Shown: one piece after another, positions 25,276-37,150 of the stretch | Numbering within the stretch: position 1 is the stretch's first letter | Layout of the letters: every line of letters begins with the position of its first letter | DNA from: Gerris lacustris | Lineage: Eukaryota; Arthropoda; Insecta; Hemiptera; Gerridae | Direction: 5' to 3' | DNA length: 64,000 nt | Assembly: GCA_951217055.1 (NCBI GenBank) | Contig: OX578276.1 | Span: 59,519,307-59,583,306 of the forward strand | Translations under genes and position numbers: made by a program | The notes under the pieces: model-generated | Told to the model about the DNA's origin: nothing | The model's database searches: none | What the model saw: the letters and a program-made list of their open reading frames with translations, nothing else

Positions 25276-26709
25276 TCCGGGTAAACGACTTATTGGTTTG
25301 ATTCGTAATGAAATGGACTACATTTCAAAATTTGCAGGACCGTTTTCGAGAAATACTTCTTTTTATGTCATTTTGCATCCCCAAATTTTGGCAAACATTT
25401 ATTTCGCGAATTATGTCAGTGGATGATGTTTTAACCTGTATGCCAAATTTAATCGAAATTGGCCCAGTATAGTTAAGGCTCTACGCGTCTGCACAGGTTA
25501 GACTACACACGTTTTTAAACACCACTTTTTGGACTTACGTTAGGTACTTTAAAAGTGTGTAAATCCAACTTTCATGCCATCACAATGCTTTCTCTCACTA
25601 CATAACACGAAGGTATATGAGAAAGTAAAAACACATATTATAGTAAAAAATTAAATTCAGCCTTTCGCGTGTAAACTATTAAAAAAGATTTATTGTACAA
25701 GAAACACTAAATGAGTTGTCATGAATGAGCCCAATTAGTGACTTAAAAAACAAAAACAAGATTGATAAAAAAATTATATAACAATGATTTAATTACTTTT
25801 CTCATAAAACTAAATTCTCATTATATCTATATATAAAAAATCTATAATCCATCGTCTACATTATAGTAACGATTAATTAAAGGTGAAAATTTATGACAGT
25901 AACCTTCACCCAAGTTTCAGAAAGTAAAAAAAAAACAATTATAATTATATAGATATAGCAGTGAAACTGAGGACTAAGACTTCCCAGACTGTGGTTCCAG
26001 ATAGCGGTTAACTTTTACAGTTCCTTGTTTAAACCTCTCGATCCCTTACATTCCTCTGCTATAATTTATTGGTTTGTATAGTCGGCGCTTTGCTTTAAAA
26101 GTGCCTGATTTGATTTATCTGTAATAGATTTAATTAATTTACAATGATAATTCTTCATGACAAATTTATAATGTGTTAACATATTATAGCTGGTTTATAA
26201 ATGCCGAAGAAACAATCATATTAAAAGAATACTTTTATTTAATAGTAACCACTGTGCTTGACCGAAATATTATTATTTTTAAGGTTCAACAATTTTTTTT
26301 ACCTACAATTAAAATTAAATTAGCAAGAATAGTATAAGAAAATAAAAGTTGTATGCTAAAACTTATTGAATACACGAAAAGTAGTTTTTTAAATACACAT
26401 CTATCTGACTTACAAAATTAAAATTGGATTTTTAACAGCATTCAAAAAAATGTAACAAATAAAAACTCTTCCTTAACCACTAATATAAATACGAGTATAA
26501 CAATAACAATTGTGTATTTATTTCAGGTCTTCAGGTAAGAGAGACCGTGTATCGAAGAATATGTCCCGACGTTCTACTTCAACTATACTGATATTTTCTA
26601 TAACCTTAAATACTAACCCACGACAAGCTATAAGTATGATTATAAAAATGCGAAAACAAGAAAAAATTAACATTTTATCATACCTAATTATTTTTATTAA
26701 TTTAATTTA
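25276..26709. other. Unannotated AT-rich stretch
   Basis: No feature could be supported. 25290-25520 reads like an old dispersed repeat but has no second copy here. Confidence 0.4.
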
Positions 26710-27180
26710 ATATTACAGTGAGTACCTCTCGGTTGGCACAATCAGTATGGCACTGGCACAAACAAAGGCAACTCTACGATGATACTTCTACGAGTCATTT
26801 TGATATCAGAGATTTATTAACTACCAACTACACACTTATGGATATGGAGTTAAATATTTTCGGGCCATACGAACATAAGCCGTTTACATGATGCTAATTG
26901 ATAAGACAAGTCGCTGGCCAGTCAAGTTGAACTAAACCTGTTCACAAACGGCAACAGACGTCGAGAAATGGCCGAGTACAGTGAGTACCTCTCCGTTGGC
27001 ACAAATTAAGACAACTCTGCTGTTGTGCTACGTTTACACGGTGGCCAATTGTCGCAACAGTACCGTGATGTGGGTGGTAGGGGCAGCTGAGAGTTGTTTG
27101 TTTTCCCCAGTCTACTCCTCGAAGCAATTGGCTCGGCAGCTAGGCAATTGGACAAAAGTGTTCACACGTATCGAATAATT
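26710..27180. repeat. Unclassified repeat region with a 27-bp direct repeat
   Basis: TACAGTGAGTACCTCTC followed by a GTTGGCACA ending occurs at 26714-26740 and again at 26977-27003 with one mismatch. Weaker similarity continues downstream (AAGGCAACTCT versus AAGACAACTCT). GTTTACATGATG and GTTTACACGGTG blocks suggest remnants of a DNA transposon. Short opposing frames of about 60 codons are not convincing genes. Confidence 0.5.
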
Positions 27181-27859
27181 TAATGCAGTTAAATGTGTGC
27201 AGACAGTTGTAACAATATGCTACTAACAATGGGTAAATTATTACCTACCATCCGTAGGGGTTCGCGAAAAGTTTAACAACTTTTCTAGATATAATCAAAT
27301 TTTTGTCATTGTAAAGAGTAAAGAGCATCCTCGTATTAATGTGTTAGACCAAAATATATAATCTTAACATTTTCAAAATAATTTTCTGAACGATTAAATT
27401 AGATAGGCAAGGTTAATTGAATCCTCTAAAAAATAAACATAAAAATGAAATTGGCACTGTGATTTCAATGAGCTTTAAAATGCAAATGTGTTTATTTTTT
27501 ATAAGTTAAGCATCAAGCGAACTTCCTTCTAACTAATAAACAAACAAGAGGTTACGGAAAAAGGGAAAGAACTGTAGGCGGAATTAAAAAAATTCTACTC
27601 ATGGTTTGATTACTTTAATAACAGACTAATAAAATTGTACTCAATTTCCTATAAAATATTAATTAAATGCAAGACTATAATAACTTTGAAAATAGATTAT
27701 TTTTTCATCTAAAACAAATCGAATTTATTTCACTTTATCAAGCATAATAGTAGTAGTAGTATATATTAATTTAAGTTATTACATATATTATTTAAAATAA
27801 TAGTTTATAAAACTATTTTTAAATTAATAGTTTATAACTATTTTTAAAACAATTAGGTA
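27181..27859. other. Unannotated AT-rich stretch
   Basis: Contains a local tandem-like repeat of AATAGTTTATAA near 27790-27850. Otherwise nothing could be supported. Confidence 0.4.
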
Positions 27860-29715
27860 ATTATTTTAAAAAGCAAATAAGGTTTGCAGAAAAAAGAAAT
27901 GTGAATCAGAAAAGAAAAAATTGTGTGAAATAGAAGACCTGCACCAACAAAGCAATGAAGCAAGAAAATTCTTCCAGGCTGTAAAAAGGCTGAAAACAGG
28001 ATACGTGGCTAAGCTTGGAGGGGTTAAAGATAAAAACGGTCAACCCGTAGAAGGGGAGAAAAATGTAATGGATAGAGGGCAGAACACTTCTACGAACTGG
28101 AATCAGGAGCAAGAAGAAGAAGAAAGAACTGAAGCAACAGTACAGCTCCAAAGAGAAGATATAGAGGATAGAGTTGTACCTGCCCCAACATTTGAAGAAG
28201 TGGAAGAAGAGGTAGGGAAGATTAAAAATAACCGAGCTCCAGGAGAAGATGGTATAGTCGGTGAACTCAAGAAATATGGAGGAAAAGCCATAAAACATCA
28301 ATTGCATCAACTTATAGCGAGAATATGGAAACTTGAAAAAATGCCTGAAACATGGAAGGTTGGGATCATATGTCCTATTTTTAAAAAAGGCGACAAGCAG
28401 CAATGCCAAAATTATAGAGGCATTACTCTACTGAATATTTCTTACAAGATACTATCTGGAATTATCAACAGAAGAGTAAGTAAACTGGCAGAAAAAATAA
28501 TAGGTGACTACCAATGTGGTTTTAGAACAAATGGGGGAACGACGGACCAACTTTTTGTAATAAGACAGATGATGGAAAAATATTACGAACATGATATGGA
28601 CTTACACTTTCTCTTCATTGACTTCAAGCAGGCATTTGACAGCCTAAACAGAGAACAGCTTTTTAAAGCTCTTGAGACTCTAGGAATACCTAGAAAGCTT
28701 GTGAGACTTGTTGTTATGACAATGACAGACACATTGGCTAAAGTGAAGGTTGGAAATAGACTTAGTCAGCAATTCCCGTTTAATGCAGGAGTAAAGTAGG
28801 GTGATGGACTGTCAGCCACGCTCTTTAACTTAGCATTACATAGCGTGGTGAAAGACATTGATCACGGTGGAACAATTTATAACAAGCTATTCCAAATTTG
28901 TGCCTATGCAGATGATGTTGTTATAGCTTCTAGGTCAACAAATAAATTAAGAGAGGTGTTTAGCCAGCTTAAACTGTATGCACGTGCAATTGGTCTTTCA
29001 GTGAACGAGGGTAAGACGAAGTATTTGTGCATGTCTACATCAGAAGACCGCAGGCGTCCTCGCGAAATAATTATCGGAGACAAGAAATTTGAGGGCGTAG
29101 CTTCGTTTAAATACCTCGGAGCTCTTGTATCATCAGATAACTCTATGAGTGAATGCATAAAAGAAAGAGTCCAGATAGGAACAAGAGCTTTTTATGCTAA
29201 TATTAAAATGATTAAGAGCCGACTTATTGGAAGAAGCACAAAAATGAAAGTTTATAGGACCCTGATAAGACCTGTTGTCACATATGGATGTGAAACATGG
29301 ACAATGTCTGCAACCAATGAGAAGGAACTAAGAAGTTTTGAGAGACGTATCCTCAGAAGGATATATGGACCTGTGAGAGAGGTCGATGGTACCTGGAGGA
29401 TAAGAAGAAACAACGAGCTGGAACATCTCATCAACGGGCATGACATAGTGCGTTTCATTAAGTCGCAGCGACTAAGGTGGCTTGGACATCTAGTCAGAAT
29501 GCCAGAGAGTAGAGTAGCCAAACAGATGTGGAAAGGGAGACTCTACAACCGTCGTAAAAAGGAAGAAGATGGATGGACGGAATAGAAACTGATCTCAACA
29601 AGATGGAAATTCGTGGATGGAGAGCCAGAGCCTTAGATAGGGATGAATGGAGGAAGGTTGTTTTAGAGGCCAAAGCCGACATCAGGCTGTAGCGCCGGAT
29701 AAGTAGAAGAAGAAT
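27860..29715 (+). mobile_element. RTE-like LINE, 5'-truncated and inactive
   Basis: The reverse-transcriptase half and 3' end of an RTE/endonuclease-reverse-transcriptase type LINE. The endonuclease domain expected upstream is missing, so the copy is 5'-truncated near 27860, as is common after incomplete reverse transcription. Coding sequence ends at 29692. It is followed by GCGCCGGATAAGTAGAAGAAG, which may be the remains of a short tandem tail. No target duplication is evident. Confidence 0.85.
27921..29692 (+). pseudogene. RTE-like reverse transcriptase, broken frame
   Basis: Encodes the reverse transcriptase that would copy the LINE RNA at a nicked target. Visible in order: a linker with KIKNNRAPGEDGI, WKVGIICPIFKKGD, NYRGITLLNISYKILSGI, FIDFKQAFDSLNREQL (first catalytic Asp), then a TAG at 28797-28799 where relatives have Gln in the GVRQGDGLS motif. 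Beyond it come DGLSATLFNLAL, the catalytic CAYADDVVI, SFKYLGALV, and the C-terminal YGCETWTM and RLRWLGHLVRMP motifs. A frameshift near 29560-29580 is needed to reach the natural end at KADIRL. A local pair of compensating indels near 28075-28105 scrambles the usual W.EHF..LLN motif; an adjacent frame still reads AEHFYEL. Catalytic residues survive, but the protein cannot be made intact. Minus-strand open frames here are shadows. Confidence 0.9.
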
Positions 29716-30367
29716 TGTTTTAAAAATAATTCATTTAACAACAGAATAGTACTTTTGTTATGATATCCATAGTACGTGTAACGATCAAAGTCTCCTTACA
29801 AAAATCCACTGATGATCCATCCACCTTTAACAACTAGCACGTCAGAATTAATGTATATTTCACAATTTCTGAGAACTTTTTTGTAGATAATTTTAAATAT
29901 TTATTGCATAGTATTATGAACCATGGAAATAATTAATTAGTACTCTCCAAAAATAAACGATTATAGTAGTTTAATCTTTCCCAAGAAAACGCTACTTACA
30001 TAATACCGTATTACTTCGAATAAGACGCAAAATCGTGATACGTCTTGTATTCGAGGTGGATCTTATAATCGATGAATTCATAGTGTAACATACCTAACAA
30101 CCTTTTTTTCTACGAGCTTCTCTTTCAAGAGTACTGCTCAGATCTTGTTTTTACTTTATATTTCCAATTTTCTGAATTTTTGCCTCTTATTTCATCAATT
30201 TTCAGGAATTCTAACGTGTTCAATTTCAATGTGTTCAATGATGTGATTTTGGGTGAAAGGGGTTCCGTTGTACCTATTTATTTCTTGTTAGCTTCAAAAT
30301 ATTATTTTCAAAATCTAACTTAGCTATTTCTCTACCAGCATGGCATCTGTCTTACATCTAAATAAAG

Positions 30368-30528
30368 ATTCAATTTTTTAAGTTTTTGGTAGTTTTCATA
30401 CTACGGAAAGTTTACATTTTAATTTAAATCAAATTATAATTATTACTAACTACGGTGAACAGACAGTGAAAAATACACTCCAGCGCCGGGATTTGAACCA
30501 CGGGTCTCCTGTATTTCCAGTACAGATG
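30368..30528. repeat. 161-bp direct repeat, copy 1
   Basis: ATTCAATTTTTTAAG through TTTCCAGTACAGATG recurs at 30721-30881 with only a few differences. The spacing from start to start is 353 bp. The right part contains the T-arm and anticodon arm of a tRNA-like sequence; only this copy continues to the full tRNA-like end. Confidence 0.9.
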
Positions 30529-30554
30529 CTCTTGCCAACTAAGCTACGCAGGAG
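30478..30554 (-). other. tRNA-like sequence (pseudo-tRNA, GGA anticodon position)
   Basis: On the minus strand a 77-nt sequence has a perfect A box (TAGCTTAGTTGG, plus 30535-30546) and a perfect B box (GGTTCAAATCC, plus 30489-30499). Acceptor arms CTCCTGC/GCTGGAG have one mismatch, and the anticodon stem CTGTA/TACAG encloses CTGGAAA. The T-stem pairs poorly, there is an extra base before the D-arm, and a GGA anticodon implies tRNA-Ser, yet the long variable arm of tRNA-Ser is absent. Short arms CAGTGAAAAAT / ATTTTTCACTG flank it, placing it in a hairpin loop. It could still recruit RNA polymerase III, but it is not a credible functional tRNA. Confidence 0.65.
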
Positions 30555-30720
30555 AATGATTTTTCACTGCCGTAATCGATAACTAGTCCCGAATCCAAGC
30601 TTTCAATATTCATACACATTTAGACAGTCAATATTTATGACATTAGAACTAAACCGAGAATTAACGCTTATAATTATAAAGTACTCAATTAGTACCTGTA
30701 CCTTGTACAATCAATTCGAA

Positions 30721-30881
30721 ATTCAATTTTTTAAGTTTTTAGTAGTTTTCATACTACGGAAAGTTTAAATTTTAATTTAAATCAAATTATAATTATTATT
30801 AACTACGGGAAACAGACAGTGAAAAATACACTCCAGCGCCGGGATTTGAACCACGGGTTTCCTGTATTTCCAGTACAGATG
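30721..30881. repeat. 161-bp direct repeat, copy 2
   Basis: Partner of 30368-30528. It keeps the B box (GGATTTGAACC on the plus strand) but loses similarity just before the A box. The two copies flank about 190 bp, a terminal-direct-repeat arrangement seen in TRIM-like elements and SINE dimers. Confidence 0.9.
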
Positions 30882-31061
30882 ATTTAAATGCACCTTACAT
30901 TTAAATAACGATTCAATATTCCCACAATAAAAGTTGTTAAAAAATAGGACGGAAGATTTTCCCTTTGAAACAGGGTGTGTCTTATATTCGATGCTGATGT
31001 TTTTCCCAAATTTTTGGTTCGAAAATCGGGATACGTCTTACATTCGATGCAATATACGGTA

Positions 31062-32336
31062 AAAATCTGTAAAGAAATCTGTCTAGTTCAACTAGTACTA
31101 AACAATATATTCAGTTTGTAAACGTACTTGGGTGTAGTTAATACCAAAGTAGTAATAAAAATAAGTCTAATGGCTAAGTTACCATTGACTCAAATGTTGG
31201 AAGAACAAAGAATATAATATTATTTTTTAGCCCTACTTAAACAAAGTATATGTTCATTAAAAATTATTCATAGAAATAGTAGTTCCCTCTTGTTACTACA
31301 ATATACACACAATTATACCTCTTGTCTGCTTGTGAGCGAATTCACAGCTTTCATTTATTATTAAAATGAATTATTGCCTACATCAGTCTGTTATCTGAGC
31401 AGAGATCTCAAGAAGAAGATGGCTTCATATATTAAAGCTTAAGGAAGTGCTGATATCAGAACCAAGAGAAAGAACTGGAGAATTTATTAACATTATTCAT
31501 CTTGCCTCCAGATTAATATATATTTCTAACTGTATCCCTCCTGATCCTTAAGAGAGTTAAAAAAGTTTCATTTTACTTTAGCTTTTTATACCTAAAGGGA
31601 AAACTAGTTTTTGTTTTGTTAATTTCTTTATCCTTTGTAACAAATCTTAGCTAGATATAAGATTTAAACGTTGGACATAAAGCTTTGCTTTGGTAAAAAT
31701 TAATAGTCAGTGTCATAAACTTGAATAACTTTCCACAGCAGGGAAAAAATCCCTTTAGATTAATAAAAGGGAAATGATCGAAATGGTTGTCTCGAAGAGT
31801 TATAAGAATAAGAAAATTGAAAAGAAAGAATGTTCGCTTAAACTTACAGTATAATAATGACTAAGAGAATTAATTAAAAAGCAGTATCATTTATTCTAAC
31901 TAACTAAGAATAGAGATATTTCGTCAATTTATTGAGCTGAAGAATGAATTCAATCATGATGATCCGATTACATCTTATACATTCATCAGCATCAAAGAAC
32001 TTAGAGAATCAAGAACTAAACCTGCATATCTTAATCTTAACATTGATGACACTCTTACTTTCTTATATTACGTAGTATACTTATAAAGAGAAAGTATTGC
32101 AATGGCGCGATACTTCGATTTGAATGGATTTACACGCTTCGAGGTCCTTTTGAGTCCAAAAAGTAGTTTTTTAAAAATATCTGTTTGTTAAAAAAATATA
32201 TATATATTTCTCGTCAACAATTCTGACGATTTTAACTTGAAATTCTAAAATGTAGTAGTAAAAAAATGTACGTTTTAAATATGTTTAAAAGTAAATCAAT
32301 TATTATATAAAATATGGAGTTTAAATACAGTATCAT
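31062..32336. other. Unannotated AT-rich stretch
   Basis: No gene could be supported. 31380-31560 and 31900-32080 are slightly more complex but have no open frame or known motif. Confidence 0.4.
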
Positions 32337-33415
32337 ATCTATGCGTGTCCCAAGAAAGAGTATTCAAGAGGAAATATTTTCTTATTTTTGGGCTTGCAAA
32401 AAAATGCATTCTTTGTAAAACCTCCTGCTTGTTCTTAAATATCTAAAAATGTTAATATTCTCTTGATTTTGTGAACAGGGTGGTCAGTTTCTTGGAAACT
32501 TCAAAAAATTTGAAGTCATCAAACATTTTATTTAGAAAAATGGCTTAGAATTGCAAATAACATGGAAATATAAAGTATTATTTTATTTAATTTCATTAAA
32601 TATATTGCTTTCAAATCAAGTATTTATATAAAATTTGAGTTATTTTGTCTGAAAATAAACAATAAGATGCAACAATAAATAGTTTACACTTTTTACATAA
32701 CAATTTAATTAAACAAAAAAGATCACGCTGAACGCATGGTCTCACGGTTCATTCAAGAATCACACAGTTCATGCATTGCCAATATTCATTTCCCTTGAAC
32801 ACATTCAAAATGATTGTAGAAGATACAATGATACGTAGATTAGTATTAAAATAAATCATAAGAGTTGAAATTTCTACAAAAATAGATGGAAATACAATAG
32901 TGATAAATGATATTTTATTTTTTTATTTTTTTATTATTATTATTATTTTTATTATTATTTTTTTATTTTTCATAACTTTTGTTCTTGTAGTAATTTTTTC
33001 TACTAAGGTATAAATATGTGTGGTGTAAGTAGGTGAGAAATTATTAATTAGGTACTTGATGTGATGCTAAACAAACGATTTCTTATATTGGCTTATTATT
33101 TTATTTGTAAGTAATTTATTTTATATTCGTAAGATAAAATTTCATTTGATATATTTAAAATTCTGAACCACTTTTATAAATAATGTTTTTTCATTCCATC
33201 AAAAATAAGGGTGGTTTACTTTTGGTATTTTTAGAGTTTTTAAGAAACTGAACACCCTGTACACAAAATCAAGAAAATATTTTCATTTTTTATGGTTTAA
33301 GAACAAGCAGAAGTTTTATAAAAGAATTTTTTTTTTTTTTTTTGCGAAAACCCAAAAATAAGAAAATTGTTCCTCTTAGATACCCTATCTTTGGACACAC
33401 TTATATTATATTATA
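32337..33415. repeat. Inverted repeat pair (~180-bp arms), possible TIR element
   Basis: The left arm (32345-32515) and right arm (33228-33395) are reverse complements at moderate identity. Shared blocks include TTTTCTTATTTTTGGG, CTGCTTGTTCTTAAA, TCTTGATTTTGTG and CAGGGTG.TCAGTTTCTT. About 700 bp of AT-rich, non-coding DNA separates them. This could be an old non-autonomous TIR transposon or two insertions of one repeat in opposite orientation. Confidence 0.7.
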
Positions 33416-36400
33416 TGAGAAAGTTTTGTTCGACTTATGGGACCGATTTGTTTTCTTTATAAATTGAATTGTTGAAAGCAGTTTATGTGAAACCCTCCTG
33501 GGACCAAGTTTCTAGTCAAAAATCCTCTATTATTACAAACACTTCATAGTGAGTTTCGAAGATTATAATTCTTTAAGAAAATAAGCAGCCAATCTCAAAG
33601 AACTTGAAGCAATATATACCCATACACATGTAAAAGCTTGAATCTTAATTCGACCCTTTAATTGCATTTAAACGTAACTTATTGTCGCAATGGTGTAAGT
33701 GAATCCTTAGTTATAGTTCGAAAACAGAACATAATTATATATGTTATATTTTTTTTTACCAGCCGATTATTTCCTTGTTGATGATAATGCACACTCCAAA
33801 TTTACCCCGCATGAATTTTGTTTACTGGTAAAAGTAATCTGACAATCTAATCACGGTTGCAACATCCTAAATCATGCTTGTACATGAACTTGAGTGCTTA
33901 GTTATAATTAACGACAAATATATCTAAAAGCAATCTTCATTTAAAATTTTATTCAGTCATTTCACTTTTGTGAAAAGGAATGCTTTTTTTTAATTAAGAT
34001 CTTACATATTTGTATTGTTCAAACAGTCTCATTACAGTCACTGAATCATCATATTAAATTAAGTGCATATTTATTTCATCTTCAACATATATCATGATTT
34101 AAAAAGACTGCCACCAACTAATTTACATTTTAGTGAGTGTGTTTTTTTCTGGTAGTTTCAGAGTATATCTAGAGGCTTATTTCTAAGCAAAACAATGCGG
34201 TAATTGCCGGAAACGGGTCAGATCCCGCTAGCTCGGCTCGCAATGTCCTTTCCCCTTTGAGAATATTCAGTTTTTTCTTCACATATTTCATTATATACAG
34301 CCAACTTCATTCACACAGGCCTTATTAAATATTCAAACGGATTAAATAAACATTAGCAGCCCTGTCGTTGTAAAATGATATTTAATACATCACTGTTTTT
34401 TTTTCCATTCCTGGACACCCTATATAAACGATTTGCTGTGAACGATTCGTTTGTCAATATTTTATTGACTTCGTAAAAAAAAAGGTGTTGTTACACTTTC
34501 CAATCGACTGTCAAACGGAATAAGGATGTAAAAAGTGGAACTGATACAAAAAGCACTTTTTACCTTGGAAATAACCGAACCGTTTAAAACAACACGAAAT
34601 AAAAAGCTATTAACTCAATTTATACTGTGGAATATAGAACCAGAATTCTGCTAATCATTATGAATTCACGAGGTATTGACTAAATTTCTCAAAACCGATA
34701 GTAAAAAAAGAAAAAAAATCATACTTTAAGCTATTATTGCAACTAAGGTACATATTTACAATATTGCGTATCAAAACGGATAGTTCTTTTTATTTGTTTA
34801 AGATAAGTAAAATTCGAAGCTATAAATTGCGTAATATAAACAAACTACTGGAATGAAATTGTCGAGGAAACCGAAGGTATTTTAAAGGAGAAATAACAAG
34901 AATAACTGTAATTTTCATTCAAAATTTACAACGCTTTATTACATAAACCATATTTCAGCTGGCTTTTAAAGAGACAAGCCCAGAGGTCTGGTGACAATTT
35001 GTCTCAATTTTTTTTCTTCTCGTGCCTTTAAAAATGACTTATTTTTGTAGGAAGGTATTTCTATTCTTTTTACATTTAAAACACAGTTCCTATTTTATAG
35101 TTCCACAAGGAAGTTCAAACACAATTTTTTAAATATATATATTTTTATACGTGCAAGTACATCTAACCGTCTAACTTTTAAAACATTCCAAATTAGTCCA
35201 ATTTCTGAAAACGAGGTGCCTATAAAAAATCAATGGGCTGTAAAAGGCTAAAATGGAAACCGTTTAAAATCCAACTAACAATATGTGCTTTCAAAAACAA
35301 GAGAACAATTAAAAAAATTGAGCTATACTGTAATATATATATATATATTGGAATGGATAATTCATTTTTACGTTTATGAGATCGTCAACCTGCTGTGGCA
35401 TCTATGTCTTCATTATATAACTATGTTGTTAAATAAGATATACATATCTATCAGCGAGAATCCTCTAATTACTCTTTTTGAGGTGTTACCTACAACAAAG
35501 GATTCATTAACACAAGTATAATTTACCTACACTCTTTTTTTAGGGCTAATTAAGCTAATTGTTCTTATTTATAAAAACATAAAAATTAAAAAAAATGTAT
35601 TTACTAATCGTCAAAGATTGATGAAATCATTAAAATATAACTTAAACTTTGATGTTTCTATTCTAAATAATATGACATAACTTTACAAGGATCCAATTAT
35701 AATATTTTCAAGAACATAGAAGCTGTGTGTATTTATAATTAAAAAGACATTTCTATTTGTAAATAAATCGAGCGATAACCTAGTTTATCATTTTTATTTC
35801 TTTTCACTGAAATCATAAGGAATTCTGAAAAAAAATGAATATCATGGGAAAACATTTAAAATAACTGCTCATAAATTATGGATGCTGGTTCATAAGATTA
35901 AGTCGGCCATATAGAACCTGGTGATCGACATAATTCTAATTTATTTCCTAGAATGACGGGTTGACATTTACCACGCTCCAGAATACCATATCATTTTGTC
36001 AAAATTACACTTTTATTTTAATATAAAAGAAAAAACCACTAAACATTTAGATATCGAATGTTGTTTGGTCTAAAGTATAGTTCTTGTATAACCAGTTAAT
36101 TTTTTATAAAAACCAGATAGTATAAGTTTATGGACATTCGAACTCTATTGCTTGTTATCCCAAGTTACTTTAAAATTGTGAGATAGCAATACCACTTTTT
36201 TAAAAATCTTAAAGTTGTAAATTACCTGAAAACTGTGAACGATAAGAGGAGAGTCTTAGTTGTCAATAACTGTTTTAGCTTTTAAGAATTTTACTCTGTA
36301 ATAGATACCTATATACTTCTGATGCGATTAAATGCCTTAATTGGAGAATACTTTGCTTAAGAAAGGAAAAAAGGAAACGTTAGAAGATTTTATAAAATGA

Positions 36401-36619
36401 ATTATTGGCGTTTATGCCGACAATAATAACTAGGTTTTTTTTATAATTTATTTACAGCGGAAAGATAAATAAAGAGAATGAAAAGTGATTTCATGAAGGG
36501 AAAAATATTTCACTACAGAGATTATAACACGCACCATTTCATTCCTAATTTATTTCTGACTTCAAGCCAAGTTTTCCGGGGAGATTGATTAAATAACTTT
36601 CTTTCGTTTAATATTAACT
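33416..36619. other. Long unannotated AT-rich stretch
   Basis: No gene could be supported on either strand. One short GC-richer patch (34195-34255, with GGGTCAGATCCCGCTAGCTC) stands out. An 18-bp TA run is at about 35332-35349. Confidence 0.4.
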
Positions 36620-37150
36620 TAATGAAGAATTTTCGAAGAGGAAGGGTCGGCCGGTCGGTTCCCCCGGCGGAATTCTTTGAGCCGTAACACATTTTACTCG
36701 GCGAGACGTTCCAGCCCAGTCCTTATAACGAGAAACGATTTCTAGGAGCGAAAATATTTCTGCTATCCGTCCCTTATTGTCTGTTTCGGCAGCGGGCTTC
36801 TTTCTATAGGAGATGACCGGATAAAATGAGCTCGGGAATGAATGGGTGAATAAATAATGGATGCAAATCGAGTGCGAGGCTCAGTGGAAGAGTATAGGGC
36901 TAATTATATTAGGAGTGGATGTGACTACGGTACCGGGCGAGGTGTATTCAAACGTCCGTCGTCTAAGCTAGCAGGGATATCCTGACTAGGCTTCTCCTTC
37001 ACAACCCAGGTCCTGGCCATACACGGACCACAATATAAACTCAGCCTGCACATCTCTTCTAAACACACACAATCACTCAACAGAACCCCAGTACAATAAC
37101 CTTGTCTCCGAGTAAAGTAATACTTCCCAATAGGGCTTGGGCCTCAACCA
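36620..37150. other. Skew-switch island 8 (switch near 36985)
   Basis: About 39 G and 16 C in 36841-36960 against about 17 G and 40 C in 36961-37080. The left shoulder (36640-36840) is CG-rich with CCGGTCGGTTCCCCCGGCGG. No open frame or repeat family was recognised, so it may be conserved regulatory DNA or another functional non-coding site. Confidence 0.6.

Larger units (their letters stand above)
30006..31059. mobile_element. Candidate DNA element with short TIRs and TA flanks
   Basis: Left end CCGTATTACTTCGAATAAGA and right end closing in CATTCGATGCAATATACGG match imperfectly as inverted repeats (CCGTAT, TCGAAT, AAGACG in order). Each end is flanked by TA (30004-30005 and 31060-31061), as in Tc1/mariner-type insertion. 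There is no transposase. Near the right end GTGTCTTATATTCGATGC repeats the TIR motif. The interior holds a direct repeat and a tRNA-like sequence that probably inserted later. The superfamily is uncertain. Confidence 0.5.

Noticed and set aside
27906..28409. Minus-strand 167-codon open frame
   Set aside because: Antisense shadow of the RTE-like reverse transcriptase.
30478..30554. Functional tRNA gene on the minus strand
   Set aside because: A poorly paired T-stem, an extra base before the D-arm, and a Ser-type anticodon without the long variable arm argue against function.
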